DNA of 64,000 bases, from positions 64,544,159 to 64,608,158 of the forward strand of contig CM049313.1 in NCBI GenBank assembly GCA_026874595.1, read 5' to 3'. Of this stretch, positions 60,065 through 64,000 are shown piece by piece. Positions within the stretch are counted from its first letter, which is position 1. Every line of letters begins with the position of its first letter. A program made the position numbers and the translations under genes. Under the pieces are notes generated by a model that was not told where the DNA came from, ran no database searches, and saw nothing but the letters and a program-made list of their open reading frames with translations. The DNA is from Sipunculus nudus (Eukaryota; Annelida; Sipuncula; Golfingiida; Sipunculidae).

Positions 60065-62215
60065 TTGTTATTTGAGATCAAGTGAGTCAGAGAGATTATG
60101 AGAAAGAATGGTAGTGAATAGGTGAATAAAGAAGTACGCGATAGAATGAGTACATGAATGAGGAGAGAGAGAGAGAGAGAAAGAATGACAGGCAGAATGA
60201 GAATGAGAAAGAATGAGTGTATGAAGAGGAAAAAATGAGGGACAGAATGAGAATGAGAGAGAATGACTGTATGAATTAGGAGAGAGAATGAGTATGAATG
60301 AGGAAAGAGAATGAGAGAGAGAATTAGTGTACGAATGAGGAGAGAGAATGAGTATGAATGCGGTGAAAGAATGTGAGAGAGAGAATGAGAGACAGAATGA
60401 ACAGGAGAAGGGACGAGTGCATGTATGAGACAAAAAGAGAGACAGGGATTGGGAAAGAATGAGTGCATGAGTTAGAAAGGAGTGAGTGCGGGATTGAGAA
60501 TATGAAAGAATGAGTGCATGAATAAAGAAAGAGTGAGAGCTTGAGAAGGAATGAGTGCATGATTGAGAAAAGAGTAAGAGGGAGAATGAGAAAAGATGAG
60601 TGCATAAATGAGGAAAGAGTGAGAGAGAGAGAATGAGAAAGAATGAGTGCATGAATGAGAAAAGAGTGAGAGAGAGAATGAGAAAGAATGAATGCATGAA
60701 TGAGAAAAGGGTGAGAGAGAGAAAGAGAAAGAATGAGTGCATGAATGAGAAAAGAGTGAGAGAGAGAGAGAATGAGAAAGAATGAGTGCATGAATGAGAA
60801 AAGAGTTAGAGAGAGAATGAGAAAGAATGAATGCAGGAATGAGAAAAGAGTGAGAGAGAGAATGAGAAAGAATGAGTGCATGAATGAGAAAAGAGTGAGA
60901 GAGAGAATGAGAAAGAATGAGTGCATGAATGAGAAAAGAGTGAGAGAGAGAGAATGAGAAAGAATGAATGCATGAATGAGAAAAGAGTGAGAGAGAGAAT
61001 GAGAATGAGTGCATGAATGAGAAAAAAGTGAGAGAGAGAATGAGAAAGAATAAGTGCATGAATGAGAAAAAGAGTGAGAGAGAGAATGAGAAAGAATGAG
61101 TGCATGAATGAGAAACAAAAATGGGAGAGAGAATAAGAGAATGCATGAATGAGAAAGAATGAGTGCATGAATGAGAAAAGAGTGAGAGAGAGAATGAGAA
61201 AGAATGAGTGCATGAATGAGATAAGAGTGAGAGAGAGAATGAGAAAGAATGAATGCATGAATGAGAAAAGAGTGAAAGAGAGAATGAGAAAGAATGAGTG
61301 CATGAATGAGAAAAGAGTGAGAGAGAGAATGAGAAAGAATGAGTGCATGAATGAGAAAAAAAGTGGGAGAGAGAATAAGAGAATGCATGAATGAGAAAAG
61401 AATGAGAGAGAATGAGAAAAAAAGAGCTTATTAATGTGAAAAGAGAGAGATAGAATAAAGGAAAGCATGAGAGGATAAATAAGAGAAGAGTGGGAGAGAG
61501 AAAATGAGAAAGAATATGTACATGGATAAGAAAAGAATGAGAGAGAGAATGATAAAGAAAGGATGACTGCATGAATAAGAAAAGAGTGAGTGATATAAAA
61601 ATGAGAATGATTGAGTGCATTATTGAGAATAGAGTGAGAGAAAGAGAATGAAAAAGATTGCATGAATAAGAAAAGAGTGAGAAAGACACATAATGAGAAA
61701 GAATGAAAGCATGAATGAGAAAAGAGAGAAAAAAATGAGAATAAAATGAGAGAGAGAAAGAAATGAGAAAGTACGGGAATGAAAGAGAGGGATAGAAAAA
61801 GAAAGAACACGAGAGCATTAGTGAAAATGATAGAGGGATGAGAGAGAGAATGCGTAAGAGAGACAGGATGAGAGAGAATGAGAATAAATGTGAGAGAATA
61901 AGAAAGAAGAATTAGAAAGAATAAGACCTCTTAGGGAGGGAGAGAAAATGAAATGAGAGAGAAAATGAGAGAAAAAGAGACAGAATGAGCAGGAATGAGA
62001 GAGGGAAAGATTAAAAGTATGAGAGAGAGACAAAAGTAGTGAGAGAAACTGAACAAAGCAAAAATAATATGAGAGAGAATGAATAACAAATAAAAAAGAA
62101 GATAAAAAGATAAAGAGATTATCTAAAAAAATAATAAGGAAAGTTAAAGAAAGGAAGAAAAGAAAAAAGATAGAAACTAATTAAGAGAGAGAGAAATAAG
62201 AGAGAAGAGTATAAA
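60065..62215. repeat. GA-rich block with an expanded 45-bp minisatellite
   Basis: Same 45-bp unit as in unit 1 but repeated roughly 17-20 times between about 60530 and 61430, with small variants. Stop-free minus frames of 354 and 448 codons with a 15-residue period (HSFFLILSLTLFSFM) follow from this and are not genes. Confidence 0.88.
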
Positions 62216-62482
62216 CAAAGACACTAATTTTCGGGTTAATTTAACATTCTCTTTAAGGCGATTGTGTCACTTTAAGTGAACTAAGAATGTTATTATAAGT
62301 CAACAATTGATTTTCTGATAACGGTTGATTTGATATAGATTTTAAAATATTTCAACAGATTTCAAGTATTGACAAAAATTCATTTATTCCAACATAAATG
62401 TGCCCATTATGATTACCTAGTATATGAATCATGTAAAAATATTGGTAAACCCTGAGAAATATTAATTTAATTTTATTTTCAG
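62216..62482. other. AT-rich spacer before the last-exon copy
   Basis: Matches 42471-42730. No feature besides the acceptor at its end. Confidence 0.45.
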
Positions 62483-62646
62483 ATACTCACTTCCAAAATG
62501 ATGATTTAACAGGACATTTAATTGGAAATGTGCATGAAATATTATTCCAGTTTTTACCTACAAACGGCTTATTGTCAAAGATTGACCCTGACGTACGCAA
62601 TTTGGTGTATCCCAATATGTTGAAATTTGAATGTTTTGGACTATAA
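62483..62646 (+). CDS. conserved coding last exon, unit 2 copy
   Basis: Same 164-nt phase-1 exon as 42731-42894, acceptor TTTTATTTTCAG, stop TAA at 62644. Replacements against unit 1 include Arg to Gly, Leu to Ile, Glu to Asp and Leu to Pro, with no stop or frame change, which argues for coding use. Confidence 0.5.
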
Positions 62647-62940
62647 ATAGCTGAGAAATATCGATTTATTGGTAAATTAGTAATATAATCCTTTTTAATC
62701 TGAATAAAAAATTAACAAATAAGGAGAAATAAAGTTTCATAGGCCACATTAAAGGAGATATTCTTAGGCTCCAGAAAATGTGCATATTACGAGTTTCCCA
62801 GAACAATAGTTTAGTTAATAAGGAACAACTGATACAATGTTATTATTTATTCATTTATTTATTAAAACTTTTTGTTAAAACCAAAGTGGGCGACAGTAAT
62901 GAGACAATGATGATGGTGAGGACAAAAGTACTTTTTTAAA

Positions 62941-63014
62941 GGCACTGGTGGGGAGTGAACCAGATACCTTCATCTCTGAAGTCCAACTCCTTGTCCACCT
63001 GGCTATATTCTTCC
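62941..63014 (-). repeat. second tRNA-like SINE head (unit 2)
   Basis: Counterpart of 43191-43264, nearly identical. Confidence 0.4.
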
Positions 63015-63293
63015 CTTACCCTGTCATCCATTTTTAATTAAATAGTCCACACATTACATCTACTAAAGATACAACTGACATGTGAGCTACAGAGACATGC
63101 ATCGTGGAGTCCATCCTTCGTTCGCTGTGTCTGTAAATTCTTTTTCTAAACAAAGGCTACACGGATATATGTTATATATGTGTGTGTGTGTGTATGTGTG
63201 TGCTAAGGGCTTGTAGGAAAGTGAAGGACTGTGATAGGTTATATCATCTTGGTGTAAGTCATTATAAAAGTTGAAAGTGCGGGCATAATGCTA

Positions 63294-63587
63294 AACTACG
63301 ACCTGCGATTCTTGTGGTGAGGTCATGGTAACAAAAAGAAAACCGTTTAGGAGACCCAGAGCTGTACTGATGTATTCCCATAAATGTCAGAGTCTGGATG
63401 TTGGTGTCACCGTCACAGAAAGAAAGCCGCTCCGTAGACCAAGAGCTGTGATGAAGTCATCCCATCAACATCAACAAGCAGAGGTTTTCGTCACTGTCTC
63501 AAAAAGAATACCGCTTTCTAGACCCAGAGCTGTGTTCTCAACAATGTTAATGTCACGGTTACCAAGGGAAAAACACTCAGCAGGTAA
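63294..63587 (+). pseudogene. stray AT-hook exon fragment (unit 2), frame open
   Basis: Opens after a stop just upstream, with ATG at 63325. Three spaced AT-hook-like repeats: TKRKPFRRPRAV, TERKPLRRPRAV and SKRIPLSRPRAV, about 27-30 residues apart. Ends at CAGCAG|GTAAGAG. Unlike the unit 1 copy the frame is unbroken. No acceptor or promoter is seen, so it is probably a gene remnant, though use as an exon cannot be excluded. Confidence 0.5.
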
Positions 63588-64000
63588 GAGTAGGGTTTAT
63601 CTTGAACTGATAAGACACTGCTTTGAACCTTAATAAAATGGTATCTGTATTGTGCATCTATCTCCCATAACCTTGTCAATATAAGCTTGCAAACGGCAGT
63701 ACATGATTACGAGGCAAAATATACAAACAAACAAACAAACAAACTAGACGACCATAGGTCGAACGCTTGCCGGAAGTTGAAATGACAAACAAACGGACAG
63801 ACAGAACAAACTGTCGGTTTTCTAACAATTGAGGGACATTCAGAGCGACTGGTGAAAAGTTAGGCCTGTTAAATGACATATATCACACAAAAGAACATGA
63901 AAGCAGACATAGCTGACAACAAATGACAAACAGACAGACATACTGACAAAGTGACACAAGCTTTAGACCAGATGACTTAACAAAGTTATGGATAAGACTC

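Larger units (their letters stand above)
45176..64000 (+). repeat. segmental duplication unit 2 (contains copy C), runs off the window
   Basis: Same order as unit 1. 64000 corresponds to about 44258 in unit 1, so some 0.9 kb of the unit lies outside. Differences: LINE plus target duplication gained (about 4.3 kb), 290-bp units 1 instead of 5, 45-bp minisatellite expanded, one more promoter repeat, part of the intron LTR lost. Confidence 0.85.

Noticed and set aside
60068-61818. Minus-strand frames of 224-448 codons
   Set aside because: Same minisatellite artefact as in unit 1, longer only because the repeat is expanded.

Overview
The window looks like intergenic and intronic DNA of a multicellular animal. 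It is AT-rich, has spliced genes with GT/AG introns, TATA promoters and AATAAA signals, and is crowded with transposons, tRNA-like SINE heads and microsatellites. The mix (APE-type LINE, hAT, Harbinger-like and TA-flanked MITEs, long GA- and C-rich minisatellites) suits a marine invertebrate such as a mollusc. That placement is inference; no gene here identifies the species. Nothing bacterial or viral was seen.

Layout. 1-20 kb is mostly repeats: an AT satellite (0.74-2.1 kb), a CRE/NRF-1 promoter-like cluster (2.6 kb), one likely minus-strand coding exon (3.06-3.23 kb), a TIR element (3.4-5.45 kb), a hAT MITE with an exact 8-bp TSD (6.36-7.25 kb), a Harbinger-like MITE nested in a TA-flanked element (7.46-8.35 kb), a 3-kb TA-flanked element (8.83-11.82 kb), two opposed LINE fragments (12.3-13.0 kb), a GA-rich block (14.7-15.5 kb) and a foldback-like element built on GACGGGTCCCAGTTG arrays (16.25-19.87 kb).

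From about 20 kb to the end the window holds a tandem array of one unfamiliar gene family. Copy A (20.1-28.2 kb) is a decayed pseudogene. Copies B (34.1-40.8 kb) and C (53.9-60.1 kb) are intact in my hand-built models and encode about 660 and 661 residues. Each has a TATA promoter behind a row of roughly 120-150-bp repeats, a non-coding first exon, a long intron, a 718-nt coding exon for a basic Ser/Thr/Lys-rich region, three 63-nt phase 1-1 exons each encoding the same 21-residue module, a large exon ending in AT-hook-like motifs, and two short last exons. B and C lie in a direct segmental duplication (28.26-45.18 kb and 45.18 kb to beyond the window end). Unit 2 differs by a 5'-truncated LINE with an exceptionally long (about 168 bp) target-site duplication and by changed minisatellite copy numbers. 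An extra coding last exon (42.73 and 62.48 kb) and a stray AT-hook fragment (43.56 and 63.29 kb) lie downstream of each gene.

How the parts may work together: basic AT-hook-like proteins from TATA promoters with variable upstream repeats suggest nuclear DNA-binding proteins. Symmetric 21-residue exons allow in-frame splice variation. Function is not known; all gene models are hand-built from splice signals and agreement between paralogues.
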